A DNA stretch of 64,000 nt, taken from Geotoga petraea (GTDB lineage Bacteria; Thermotogota; Thermotogae; Petrotogales; Petrotogaceae). Below are positions 25,288 through 32,874 of the stretch, piece after piece. The notes below the pieces were generated by a model, which saw nothing but the letters and a program-made list of their open reading frames with translations, ran no database searches and had not been told where the DNA came from. Each line of letters begins with the position of its first letter. Within the stretch, counting starts at the first letter, position 1. Location of the stretch: contig NZ_FMYV01000003.1 in NCBI RefSeq assembly GCF_900102615.1, forward strand, positions 1 through 64,000, written 5' to 3'. The translations under genes were made by a program, and so were the position numbers.

Positions 25288-25914
25288 ATGGTTGAACTTA
25301 GAAATATTCACTTATCTTTTGATGACACAGTTTTGTTCGATGGATTCAATTTGAAAGTTCAACAAAGAGAAAAAGTTTTGATATATGGGAAATCTGGGAT
25401 TGGAAAATCCAGCATTATGAAGATGATTTTGGGGTTTGTTGAGCCAGATAAAGGAAATGTTTTATACAAAGGTAAAGAATTGGATAAAAACACAGTATGG
25501 GGTTTGAGAGAAAATACAGCTTTTGTAACTCAGGATAATGATATAACCGGAGGGTTAGTTAAAGATTTTATTTCTGAGGTTATGGGGTATAAGGCTAATA
25601 AAAATATAGAAATTTCTAAAGATAAAATAGTGGAGTTATTAGAATATTTTGATTTGGAAAGCAAAATTCTGGAAAAGGATTTTCAAGATTTATCTGGGGG
25701 AGAAAAACAGAGAATATCTATTATTGTTTCGATTTTATTGGATAAGGAATTGTATTTGTTGGATGAGATAACTTCTTCTCTGGACAACAAAATGAAGAAA
25801 AAGGTTGTTGACTACTTTGTAGATGAGATGGATAAAACACAAATAATCATTTCGCATGACAATCATTGGTTGGAAAAAGATAAGCTGAGAATAATCAATT
25901 TGGAGGAATTATAA
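25288..25914 (+). CDS. fetA: ABC transporter ATP-binding protein, FetA (YbbL)-like
   Basis: A 208-residue ABC ATPase. The Walker A motif GKSGIGKSS is at 34-42, the Q-loop is in TQDND, the signature is LSGGEKQR, Walker B is LYLLDEITSSLD, and the switch His is in ISHD. The small size and the FetB partner immediately downstream identify it as the FetA/YbbL type, linked in E. coli to iron export and resistance to oxidative stress. AGGTGTTAAC precedes the ATG. Its TAA overlaps the next ATG by one base (TAATG). Confidence 0.85.
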   Translation: MVELRNIHLSFDDTVLFDGFNLKVQQREKVLIYGKSGIGKSSIMKMILGFVEPDKGNVLYKGKELDKNTVWGLRENTAFVTQDNDITGGLVKDFISEVMGYKANKNIEISKDKIVELLEYFDLESKILEKDFQDLSGGEKQRISIIVSILLDKELYLLDEITSSLDNKMKKKVVDYFVDEMDKTQIIISHDNHWLEKDKLRIINLEEL

Positions 25915-26699
25915 TGGAGACAGTTGATATTAGTAATACTGCATTGTTGTTTGCTTATTTGCTTTTGATTGTTCCAGTTGCTATTTCTTATTTTTTGAAA
26001 TTGGATATTATAAAAAACATATTTATATCTGTTTTTAGAATGTCAACTCAGCTTTTTATCATGGCGATTATCCTTGAATATCTCTTTACTTGGAATATAA
26101 AAATATTGAACATAGTTTGGCTAATGTTTATGATAGGTTTCGCTGCTTTTTCGGTTGTAAGAGAATCAAATTTAAAGTTAAAAAAATTTATTGTCCCGGT
26201 TTTTTCTTCTATGATTCTGGCCAATATAGCAGTTTTACTATATTTCAATTATTTTATTTTGAGTTTGGGGGATGTGCTGCAGGCAAGACATTTTGTGGTT
26301 ATAGGTGGAATGCTTCTTGGGAACGCCCTTAGAGGAAATATTATTGGAATAGGCAGTTTTTATAAATCAATAGAGAGGAATAAAAATAGATATTTGTTTG
26401 CTCTGGGAAATGGAGCGAGTATTTATGAAGCCATTTTCCCATATTTTAAAGATTCTTTTACACAGGCTATCAAACCAACAGTCGCCAGCATGGCTACTAT
26501 AGGGGTTGTGTTTTTGCCTGGTATGATGACAGGGCAAATTCTTGGTGGATCTGATCCTTCTACAGCAATTAAGTATCAGATAGCCATTATGCTTGCAATA
26601 TTTTTATCTGTCACTTTGTCAGTTTTGTTCACCATTTTGCTAACTGTAAAATCTAGTTTTGATAATTACGGTGTTTTGAAAAAAGATATTTTCAAATAA
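25914..26699 (+). CDS. fetB: ABC permease, FetB/UPF0014 family
   Basis: A 261-residue integral membrane protein with about seven hydrophobic segments. The conserved UPF0014 stretches are visible: GGMLLGNALRGN, SFYKSIERNKNRY, LGNGASIYEA and GVVFLPGMMTGQILGG. With the FetA-like ATPase it should form a complete iron exporter in the inner membrane. Substrate assignment rests on family knowledge only. The start is translationally coupled to fetA. Confidence 0.9.
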   Translation: METVDISNTALLFAYLLLIVPVAISYFLKLDIIKNIFISVFRMSTQLFIMAIILEYLFTWNIKILNIVWLMFMIGFAAFSVVRESNLKLKKFIVPVFSSMILANIAVLLYFNYFILSLGDVLQARHFVVIGGMLLGNALRGNIIGIGSFYKSIERNKNRYLFALGNGASIYEAIFPYFKDSFTQAIKPTVASMATIGVVFLPGMMTGQILGGSDPSTAIKYQIAIMLAIFLSVTLSVLFTILLTVKSSFDNYGVLKKDIFK

Positions 26700-26704
26700 T
26701 AAAA

Positions 26705-26728
26705 GAGCGTATCTATGAAGATACGCTC
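26705..26728. terminator. Terminator between fetB and a convergent gene
   Basis: Arms GAGCGTATCT and AGATACGCTC with loop ATGA. The T-rich tail (TTTTATTATTT) is on the minus strand; on the plus strand the tail is weak. Confidence 0.75.
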
Positions 26729-26752
26729 ACACCTAATAATTTTCACATATAC

Positions 26753-27121
26753 CTAAGAAAGAAAAACGGGCTTTCCCATATAATTGTATAAAGGAACATC
26801 TAAAATCATACTGTTTCCATCTATTATAACCTCTAAATCTTCGTCTAAACTAAAATATCTACCTTTTTTATCTTCTAAAACGATTTCTTTATCTTCTAAT
26901 TCTTCTATTTTGTTAAATAGTTCACTTTTTTTAAAACATTTAAAAAGATTGTTTTCTGATAAAACGATGTAATCATCTTCGACTCTTACCTGATCGGGGC
27001 AAATAAAACATTCGTTGTCATTTACTCCGTCATGACAGTCAGTCAAAACAAAATGAACTGTAAAATCGTTATCAGAAACAAAATTTTCTTTCAAATAGAT
27101 CATGAAGTCACTTTTTTTCAT
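26753..27121 (-). CDS. Hypothetical acidic protein, 122 aa
   Basis: I do not recognise this protein. It is acidic and has four cysteines, three in its first half (TDCHDG, ECFICPDQ) and one in LFKCFKKS. The first three could form a metal or redox site. There is no signal peptide or membrane segment. A good promoter (27173-27202) and a downstream terminator make it a single-gene transcript. GAGGGGGAATAT lies before the ATG. Length and composition suggest a small binding or regulatory protein, but nothing stronger can be said. Confidence 0.6.
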   Translation of the reverse strand: MKKSDFMIYLKENFVSDNDFTVHFVLTDCHDGVNDNECFICPDQVRVEDDYIVLSENNLFKCFKKSELFNKIEELEDKEIVLEDKKGRYFSLDEDLEVIIDGNSMILDVPLYNYMGKPVFLS

Positions 27122-27172
27122 ATATATTCCCCCTCACTATTTTTTTGTGAATAAAATAACTTAATTTCAATT

Positions 27173-27202
27173 ACATTATATAACAAAAAATGACTTTGTG
27201 TC
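27173..27202 (-). promoter_or_regulatory. Promoter of the 122-aa hypothetical gene
   Basis: Minus-strand TTGACA (27202-27197), an 18-base spacer and TATAAT (27178-27173), 52 bases before the start codon. Confidence 0.75.
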
Positions 27203-27388
27203 AAATTTAACAAGAGGGAGAAAAAACCGCTTAATCACAAATAATTTCTTTTAAACAGATATAATTAATTATAAAATATATTTTAGTTAAAAACATCACA
27301 ATTATAAAAACAACTTATAAACATTTTCTTATAAATTGGTAAAATAAAATTTTTAAAAAAGTGGTATAATATTGAAGAGGTGATTATT

Positions 27389-27961
27389 ATGATGGATTCA
27401 GTTAATCCAGAATTATCTAATCCATATTTAGGTTACGGATTGGATCCAGGTGAAAGAGGACTTTCTCTATCTTCTCCTGCATCTATGAGTATTATGAGAG
27501 TAGCTTCTCATGAAGCCAGAAATATAGCACAATTTAAAAATAAAGCCGCCCAAGAAGGTGGAACAGTTTTATATACAGATATAGATTTAACTTTTAGAAA
27601 AAGAGGAAGTTATTTAGCAGCTGTTGCAGGCAAATCAACTGCAGTTGTATTGTATAGAAAAGATGCAGAAGAAGCAAGGAATATAGATAATTACATGGTT
27701 TCTTCTCAGACTCAGAAAAGAGATCCCTTTAGCATTGAGGGAGAAGATGAACAAGAAAATAAAATCAATTCAAATAGTTCAGGACAAAATGTCGAAGAAC
27801 AAATTAAGAACATAGAAAATAAATTAAGAATCGAAAATGACCCGGAGAAAAGAGAGGAATTGGAACAGAAATTAGAATTATATAAGTTATTGAAGAATTT
27901 TTCTAACTCAGGTCTTTCAGCAGATTTTGCAAATGGAATAAACATAAATTTTTCAGCTTAA
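27389..27961 (+). CDS. Conserved-looking hypothetical protein, 190 aa
   Basis: Not firmly recognised. The middle block, about residues 40-90 (SHEARNIAQFKNKAAQ followed by TDIDLTFRKRGSYLAAVAGKST), recalls the SprA-like and flagella-associated putative metalloprotease families. However, the second histidine of their HExxH-type motif is absent, so catalysis is doubtful. The C-terminal third is a charged coiled-coil-like region (VEEQIKNIENKLR, REELEQKLELYK). No signal peptide is visible. GAAGAGGTGA sets the ATG at 27389 (a second ATG follows at once). A TATAAT lies at 27365-27370. It is monocistronic. Confidence 0.6.
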   Translation: MMDSVNPELSNPYLGYGLDPGERGLSLSSPASMSIMRVASHEARNIAQFKNKAAQEGGTVLYTDIDLTFRKRGSYLAAVAGKSTAVVLYRKDAEEARNIDNYMVSSQTQKRDPFSIEGEDEQENKINSNSSGQNVEEQIKNIENKLRIENDPEKREELEQKLELYKLLKNFSNSGLSADFANGININFSA

Positions 27962-27980
27962 ACCAATTTGGTTTAAGCTG
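27954..27980. terminator. Bidirectional terminator
   Basis: CAGCTTAAACC pairs with GGTTTAAGCTG around AATTT, followed by AATTTTTTT on the plus strand. It overlaps the end of the upstream gene. Confidence 0.85.
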
Positions 27981-27987
27981 AATTTTT

Positions 27988-28695
27988 TTAAACTTTCATA
28001 TAGGCAACTTTTGGTTCAAAATTGAATTTTTTGATTTCAAGTTTGTTGAATCCACCAAATTTTTCGAATATTGCCTTTGTTTCTCCAGGCCAAAGCTTGT
28101 TGTTGACTTCGTCGAAAACCACAATTCCACCTTTAACAACTCTTGGAAATAGGTATTTTAAAGCTATCTTTGTTGGGTTATATAGATCAAAATCTAAAAA
28201 AAGCAGTGATATTGTTAGTTGGGGGTTTTTTTCAACATATTCAGGTATGGTTTTTATGGCGTCTCCTTTAACAAGTTCAATCTTTTGGAAATTACCAAGA
28301 TATCTATTATCATCATAATTTTTTATTAATTCTTCAAGCTCTTTTTTTACATCGAAATTTGGGTTTAATGCTTTTTCTTTGAGGTTTCTATTTTTCCATT
28401 CTGATGCGTCTTCATCATGAATGTTTGGGAATCCTTCAAATGTATCGAAGCCTATTATGTTTCTGTATAGAGCGTATGGCTCCAAAATTGTAGAAAGTTT
28501 TGCCCAAGCCATAACTCCTCCGCCATGGTATACTCCGCATTCAATAATATCTCCCTTAACATCTTTAATCATTTTAAATAGTTCGTATCTGGCTAAAAAT
28601 CTTGATATAGCTTGTCTTGGGACAAACTTTTCAAAGTTATCCATTTTTTTATTGAAAGTCCCTCCAAAAGTATTGAATATTTCTTCTGTGTTCAT
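27988..28695 (-). CDS. TylF-type SAM-dependent methyltransferase
   Basis: A 235-residue class I methyltransferase of the TylF/macrocin O-methyltransferase family. Motif I is GDIIECGVYHGGGVMAWAK. The acidic metal and active-site region is LLFLDFDLYNPTKIAL followed by GGIVVFDEVN, typical of Mg-dependent TylF members, and IGFDTFEGFP is the adjoining conserved block. Substrates of this family are sugars of antibiotics or polysaccharides; the substrate here is unknown. AAAGGAGTTTTT precedes the ATG. It lies 14 nt downstream of the yedK gene and may share its transcript. Confidence 0.83.
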   Translation of the reverse strand: MNTEEIFNTFGGTFNKKMDNFEKFVPRQAISRFLARYELFKMIKDVKGDIIECGVYHGGGVMAWAKLSTILEPYALYRNIIGFDTFEGFPNIHDEDASEWKNRNLKEKALNPNFDVKKELEELIKNYDDNRYLGNFQKIELVKGDAIKTIPEYVEKNPQLTISLLFLDFDLYNPTKIALKYLFPRVVKGGIVVFDEVNNKLWPGETKAIFEKFGGFNKLEIKKFNFEPKVAYMKV

Positions 28696-28709
28696 TATTA
28701 AAAACTCCT

Positions 28710-29393
28710 TTAAAATATTTTGTTTTCCTTTTCAGGTATCAAATTTTGTTTTGAGTCGTTTTTTGGTGAATTCACCATTTTACTAACTTGGTATAACTCA
28801 ATTTCCTCACTTTTTCTGGAAGTAAGCAGGTTTTTGACATATTCAAAGTCATTTTCAAAATTGATCCACTTTTTTGTTTGATTTTTATCCAAAATTACTG
28901 GCATTCTATCATGTATTTGAGAGACTTTTTCGTTTGGTTGGGTGGTTATTATAGTGCATGAAAAAATTTGATTGTCTTCCTCGTCTTTCCAAATATCATA
29001 CAACCCCGCAAATGAAAATGGCTGGTCATTCTTTAGCTTTATATAATAAGGTGTTTTCTGGTTCCCTTCTCTTTTCCATTCGTAAAAACCATTGGATATT
29101 ATTCCACATCTTCTATTTTTTAACAAGGGTTTGTAAGACTTCTTTTGTTCCAAAGTTTCTGCTCTTGCATTTATCATCTTATATCCTATTGATGGATCCT
29201 TTGCCCAAAAAGGGATCAAACCCCATCTAAATTCATTCAAAATTGTTTTTTTATCTGTTTCATAAATAGAAATTACCTTGTTGCTTGGTGTGATGTTGTA
29301 ACTTGGAGTATAATCCTCTATAAGAGTGATGTCTATATCAAAATCTTTTATTATATCTTCCAATGGTATGTATGTTACAAACCTCCCGCACAT
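28710..29393 (-). CDS. yedK: SOS response-associated peptidase/abasic-site shield (YedK/HMCES)
   Basis: A 227-residue SRAP-family protein that crosslinks to abasic sites in single-stranded DNA. The catalytic Cys2 follows the initiator Met (MCGRF), which decides the start at 29393. The open frame extends 30 codons further upstream, but AGGGGTGAT sits just before this ATG. Other conserved residues are visible: PSYNITPS, RWGLIPFWAKD, INARAE, the Glu of NGFYEWKR and the His of IHDRMPVIL. Length is normal for the family. It protects stalled forks and is self-reversing by family knowledge. Confidence 0.95.
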   Translation of the reverse strand: MCGRFVTYIPLEDIIKDFDIDITLIEDYTPSYNITPSNKVISIYETDKKTILNEFRWGLIPFWAKDPSIGYKMINARAETLEQKKSYKPLLKNRRCGIISNGFYEWKREGNQKTPYYIKLKNDQPFSFAGLYDIWKDEEDNQIFSCTIITTQPNEKVSQIHDRMPVILDKNQTKKWINFENDFEYVKNLLTSRKSEEIELYQVSKMVNSPKNDSKQNLIPEKENKIF

Positions 29394-29628
29394 TTTAATC
29401 ACCCCTTTCGATAATTTCTTCAATAAATTATACCAAATTAAATAGTTCAAAATTTTCTCATTGACATAAAATATTAAACACAAAGAAATTATAACTTAAA
29501 AAATGATTGCTAAAATAATATTGATAATAATAGTCGGGATTAAATTATCCCATAATTATTTAAAAAAATCAACCCCTTCAAAAATCCCATATAGATTATT
29601 AAGAGTTTTAAATATGTGCTGCTGCTAA

Positions 29629-29660
29629 TATCCCGTGGAATTCCACGGGATATTTTTTAA
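29629..29660 (+). terminator. Orphan plus-strand intrinsic terminator
   Basis: A 26-base perfect palindrome (29629-29654, arm ATATCCCGTGGAA) is followed by TTTTTTAATAATTTTT on the plus strand only. Both flanking genes (yedK, htpG) are on the minus strand, so it ends no known gene. The region 29394-29628 (about 235 bases) holds no gene and could encode a small RNA. Confidence 0.7.
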
Positions 29661-29679
29661 TAATTTTTGTCAAAATAAA

Positions 29680-29713
29680 AACCTCCAAAGTGAAAATGAA
29701 AATACTTTGGAGG
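29680..29713 (-). terminator. htpG terminator
   Basis: CCTCCAAAGT and ACTTTGGAGG pair around a 12-base loop, with TTTTTATTTT following on the minus strand. Confidence 0.85.
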
Positions 29714-29737
29714 TAATGAAAAATATTTATTTTTTGA

Positions 29738-31609
29738 TTAACTCATTAATTTATTTATTTTTTCTACAAAATCGGAAGGATTTTCAATTTTCATACCTTC
29801 CATTAGTAAAGCTTGATTGTAGAGAATGTCTGCATAGTCTTTCAAAAGATCTGATTCTGGATTTTCATCATATATGTTTTTAACTTTTTTGAATACTTGG
29901 TGATCTGGGTTAAGTTCCAATATTTTTTCTGCGTTGAAAGGCATTTGATCTAACTCTTTTAGAACTTTTTCCATGTTTATGGACATTCCTTCGTGAGCAC
30001 TTACTATACAAACTGGAGATTTTTTGAGTTTGTCTGTCAATCTAACTTCTTTAACTTTTCCAGATAGCAACTCTTTTATTTTACCCAACAAGTCTTTATT
30101 TTCTTCTTCTTCTTTTTTCTTTTCTTCTGTATCTTTTAGTTTTAAATCAGAAGAACTTATAGATTTGAACTGTTTGCCTTTGTAGTCGTGAAGCATTTGA
30201 ATCAAAAATTCATCTATATGATCTGTTAGGTATAATACATCAAAACCTTTTTCTTTAACTGCTTCCATTTGTGGTAAGTTGTCTATGCTATCTCTTGACT
30301 CTCCAACAGCGTAATATATGTATGCTTCTTGGTCTTTTTTCATATTTTCTATGTATTCATCAAGAGTTATAGGTTTTTCTGAGTTTGAAGTTTCGAATAG
30401 CAGTAGATCCATAACTTTGTCTTTTTTATCCACGTTTTCATATAACCCAGCTTTCATACCTCTTCCAAATTCGTTCCAGAATTCTTGGTACTTTTCTCTG
30501 TCGTTATTTATTTTTGATTTAAGTGCCTGGTGAATTTTCTTTTCAATATTTTTTTTCATGACTTTTATATTTTTTGAATGTTGTAAAATTTCTCTTGATA
30601 TGTTTAGTGTGAAGTCTGGAGAATCTACTAATCCTTTGACAAAAGAAAAGTATGAAGGTATCAATTCTTCGTATTTATCCATGATAAATACATTTTTAGA
30701 ATAAAGGCTTAAACCTCTCTTATATTCTTTTGTGTAGTAGTCAAAAGGAGCCCTTGCTGGTATGAATAACAATGATGTGAATTCAACTGTTGAACCTTCT
30801 GCTTTAAAATGGATTACATCAAAAGGATCTGTCCAGTCATGATATGTTTCTTTGTAAAATTCACTGTATTCTTCTTCTGCGATATCATCTTTATTCTTTC
30901 TCCATAGGGATTCCATAGAGTTGATTGTTTTTATTTCTTTTTGTTCTTTTCCGTCTTCATCAGTTTCTGTTACTTCCATTTTTATTGGATATCTTATGTA
31001 GTTTGAATATTTTCTGACTAGCTCTTCTAATTTTTCTTTTTTGGCAAAATTATCTTCATCTTCCAAATCCTTCCTCAAATGAAGAGTAATTTTTGTTCCC
31101 CTATTCTTTTTTTCTATATATTCGATTTCATATTCTCCAGAACCGTCTGATTCCCATTTAACTCCATTATCTTCATTCCACTTTTTTGTTTCTACAGTGA
31201 CTTTGTCAGCTACCATGAAAGCTGAGTAGAATCCAACTCCAAATTGCCCTATCATCTCAAGTGTTTCTTGATCGGACTTTTCGTTTTTTAACTGTTCCAT
31301 AAAAGCTTTTGTCCCTGATTTTGCAATTGTTCCAAGGTTTTCAACAACATCATCATAAGACATACCTATACCGTTATCTTCGATTATTATTTTCTTGTTT
31401 TTTTCATCAGCATCTATAAATATTTTAAAAACTGTATCGTTTTCTAATATTTCCGGGTCCTTGAGAGATTCAAATTTCATTTTATCAATGGCATCTGATG
31501 CGTTAGATATCAACTCTCTTAAAAATATTTCTTTATGAGTATATATAGAGTTGATCATAAGATTCAGCAACTGTTTTGTTTCAGTTTGAAACTGTTTTTT
31601 TTCTGGCAT
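29738..31609 (-). CDS. htpG: Chaperone HtpG (Hsp90)
   Basis: A 623-residue bacterial Hsp90, an ATP-dependent cytoplasmic chaperone. The N-terminal GHKL ATPase shows LRELISNASDAIDK, DNGIGM and GQFGVGFYSAF. The middle domain has LYSKNVFIMD, FVKGLVDSPD and LNISREILQ. The C-terminal dimerisation domain ends after ALLMEG. Length is normal. AGGAGGATG lies 7 nt before the ATG. It is monocistronic with its own terminator, and its promoter carries a CIRCE-like element, suggesting HrcA control together with hsp20. Confidence 0.97.
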   Translation of the reverse strand: MPEKKQFQTETKQLLNLMINSIYTHKEIFLRELISNASDAIDKMKFESLKDPEILENDTVFKIFIDADEKNKKIIIEDNGIGMSYDDVVENLGTIAKSGTKAFMEQLKNEKSDQETLEMIGQFGVGFYSAFMVADKVTVETKKWNEDNGVKWESDGSGEYEIEYIEKKNRGTKITLHLRKDLEDEDNFAKKEKLEELVRKYSNYIRYPIKMEVTETDEDGKEQKEIKTINSMESLWRKNKDDIAEEEYSEFYKETYHDWTDPFDVIHFKAEGSTVEFTSLLFIPARAPFDYYTKEYKRGLSLYSKNVFIMDKYEELIPSYFSFVKGLVDSPDFTLNISREILQHSKNIKVMKKNIEKKIHQALKSKINNDREKYQEFWNEFGRGMKAGLYENVDKKDKVMDLLLFETSNSEKPITLDEYIENMKKDQEAYIYYAVGESRDSIDNLPQMEAVKEKGFDVLYLTDHIDEFLIQMLHDYKGKQFKSISSSDLKLKDTEEKKKEEEENKDLLGKIKELLSGKVKEVRLTDKLKKSPVCIVSAHEGMSINMEKVLKELDQMPFNAEKILELNPDHQVFKKVKNIYDENPESDLLKDYADILYNQALLMEGMKIENPSDFVEKINKLMS

Positions 31610-31627
31610 TCAAATCATCCTCCTTTT

Positions 31628-31683
31628 TTATCACTCTTTAGTTAAGATTGCCAATTTATAATAATTATATCATTTGAAGTCAA
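31628..31683 (-). promoter_or_regulatory. Promoter and CIRCE-like operator of htpG
   Basis: Minus-strand TTGACT (31683-31678), 17 bases, TATAAA (31660-31655). Immediately downstream is TTATCACTC (31628-31636), 9 bases, GATTGCCAA (31646-31654), which matches CIRCE at 15 of 18 positions. The operator would cover the transcription start. Confidence 0.75.
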
Positions 31684-31697
31684 AAAACACAATAAAA

Positions 31698-31732
31698 AAA
31701 GATAAACGTATTATAACAAAACGTTTATCTTT
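31698..31732 (-). terminator. Terminator of the PAS-GGDEF gene
   Basis: AAAGATAAACGT and ACGTTTATCTTT pair around an 11-base loop, then TTTTTTTATTG on the minus strand. Confidence 0.8.
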
Positions 31733-31745
31733 ATAATAGTTGAAT

Positions 31746-32645
31746 TTATATTATTCTGAAAGTATCTGTTACCTTTTTTCGGTTCTCAAAAAGTCTTTTT
31801 TTTACTGTCTGATTGTCATCGTTTTCTCTTACAAGTGTTCCAATGATTTTTATTTCAGTGGATATCTTTTTATCATCTTTCATAATAAAACAGGCGTTTG
31901 CGGTATTTATATATTTTTCTGCTATGATTTTTAATTGGTCTTTTTCAACAAATCTTACTATACTCAAAAATTTGTTACCTTCTAATCGGCCTGTTAGATC
32001 GGAGTTTCTTGTATTAGCGTTTAAATTTTTAGCAATCATTTTTATAACTCTGTCTCCAGTTTCAATTCCGTGTTCATCGTTTATTTTTGGTATATTTTGA
32101 ACTTCAATTAAAAGAATTCCCGTGCCGTAATTAAATTTTTGCGATTCATTTATTATTCGGGTTAAATTATCTTCTAAATATTTTTTGTTAGGTATTCCAG
32201 TTCCACTATCCATATATGCTATTTCTTTATATTTCTTTATTTCTTCCAGAAATTTTTCTTTTTCTCTTAAGTCATCGAATATTTCAATAGCTCCTTCGAT
32301 CATATTACCATCATCGTAAACAGGGAAAACTTTTACAGATACAGGGATTCTATGCCCTTCTTTGTGATGTAAAAAAACTTGAGTTTCTCTTTCTCTACCA
32401 TCAGCAAGTGTACTGCTTACAGGACAGCCATGATGGCAAAGATTTCTTCCAGCTTCATTAATGTGTTCGAGAATGTTATCTTTACAGCTTTTCCCAATTA
32501 CTTCATCACTGTAAAATCCTGTTATATCTTCAGCTTTTTTATTCCAAAATAAAATATTTCGTTTATTGTCTAAAGCGTAAACTCCACTGTTTATGTTATT
32601 TAAAATTTTCACAAGTTTTTTGTCATCGATAAACAAATTGATCAT
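31746..32645 (-). CDS. PAS-GGDEF protein with degenerate GGDEF site
   Basis: A 299-residue cytoplasmic signalling protein. The N-terminal PAS domain (about 10-125) contains three cysteines, Cys54, Cys70 and Cys74 (CHHGCPVSST), a pattern seen in a PAS subgroup. A short coiled linker (125-142) leads to a GGDEF-fold domain (about 143-297) that starts MDSGTGIPNKKYLED. The catalytic signature reads RLEGNKF (220-226) instead of RxGGDEF, so diguanylate cyclase activity is very unlikely. It may bind nucleotide or act as a receiver or dimeriser. It is monocistronic. Confidence 0.88.
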   Translation of the reverse strand: MINLFIDDKKLVKILNNINSGVYALDNKRNILFWNKKAEDITGFYSDEVIGKSCKDNILEHINEAGRNLCHHGCPVSSTLADGRERETQVFLHHKEGHRIPVSVKVFPVYDDGNMIEGAIEIFDDLREKEKFLEEIKKYKEIAYMDSGTGIPNKKYLEDNLTRIINESQKFNYGTGILLIEVQNIPKINDEHGIETGDRVIKMIAKNLNANTRNSDLTGRLEGNKFLSIVRFVEKDQLKIIAEKYINTANACFIMKDDKKISTEIKIIGTLVRENDDNQTVKKRLFENRKKVTDTFRII

Positions 32646-32874
32646 CTCCCCTCGTTTAATTATACTACAAAAAAAGCCACAGACATTAAATCTTTTTTGT
32701 CATCAAAGATATTTAGTTTGAACTTTGAAGACTCTTCTGACTTTAAAATTTTGTCATCTCTCCAATGTAACAGATTTAGTTAATTATGGTAAAACTAAGA
32801 TTTAAAAATGTAAATACTATAACAATAAAGAGTAAATTCTGTGTTATAATGAACAAAAAGAGGTGGTGGATATT

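Noticed and set aside
29394-29483. N-terminal extension of YedK
   Set aside because: The catalytic Cys must be residue 2 after Met; MCGRF at 29393 has its own AGGGGTGA.
29461-29495. TTGACA...TATAAC promoter for the putative small RNA
   Set aside because: The spacing between the two boxes is 23 bases, too long for a sigma-A promoter.
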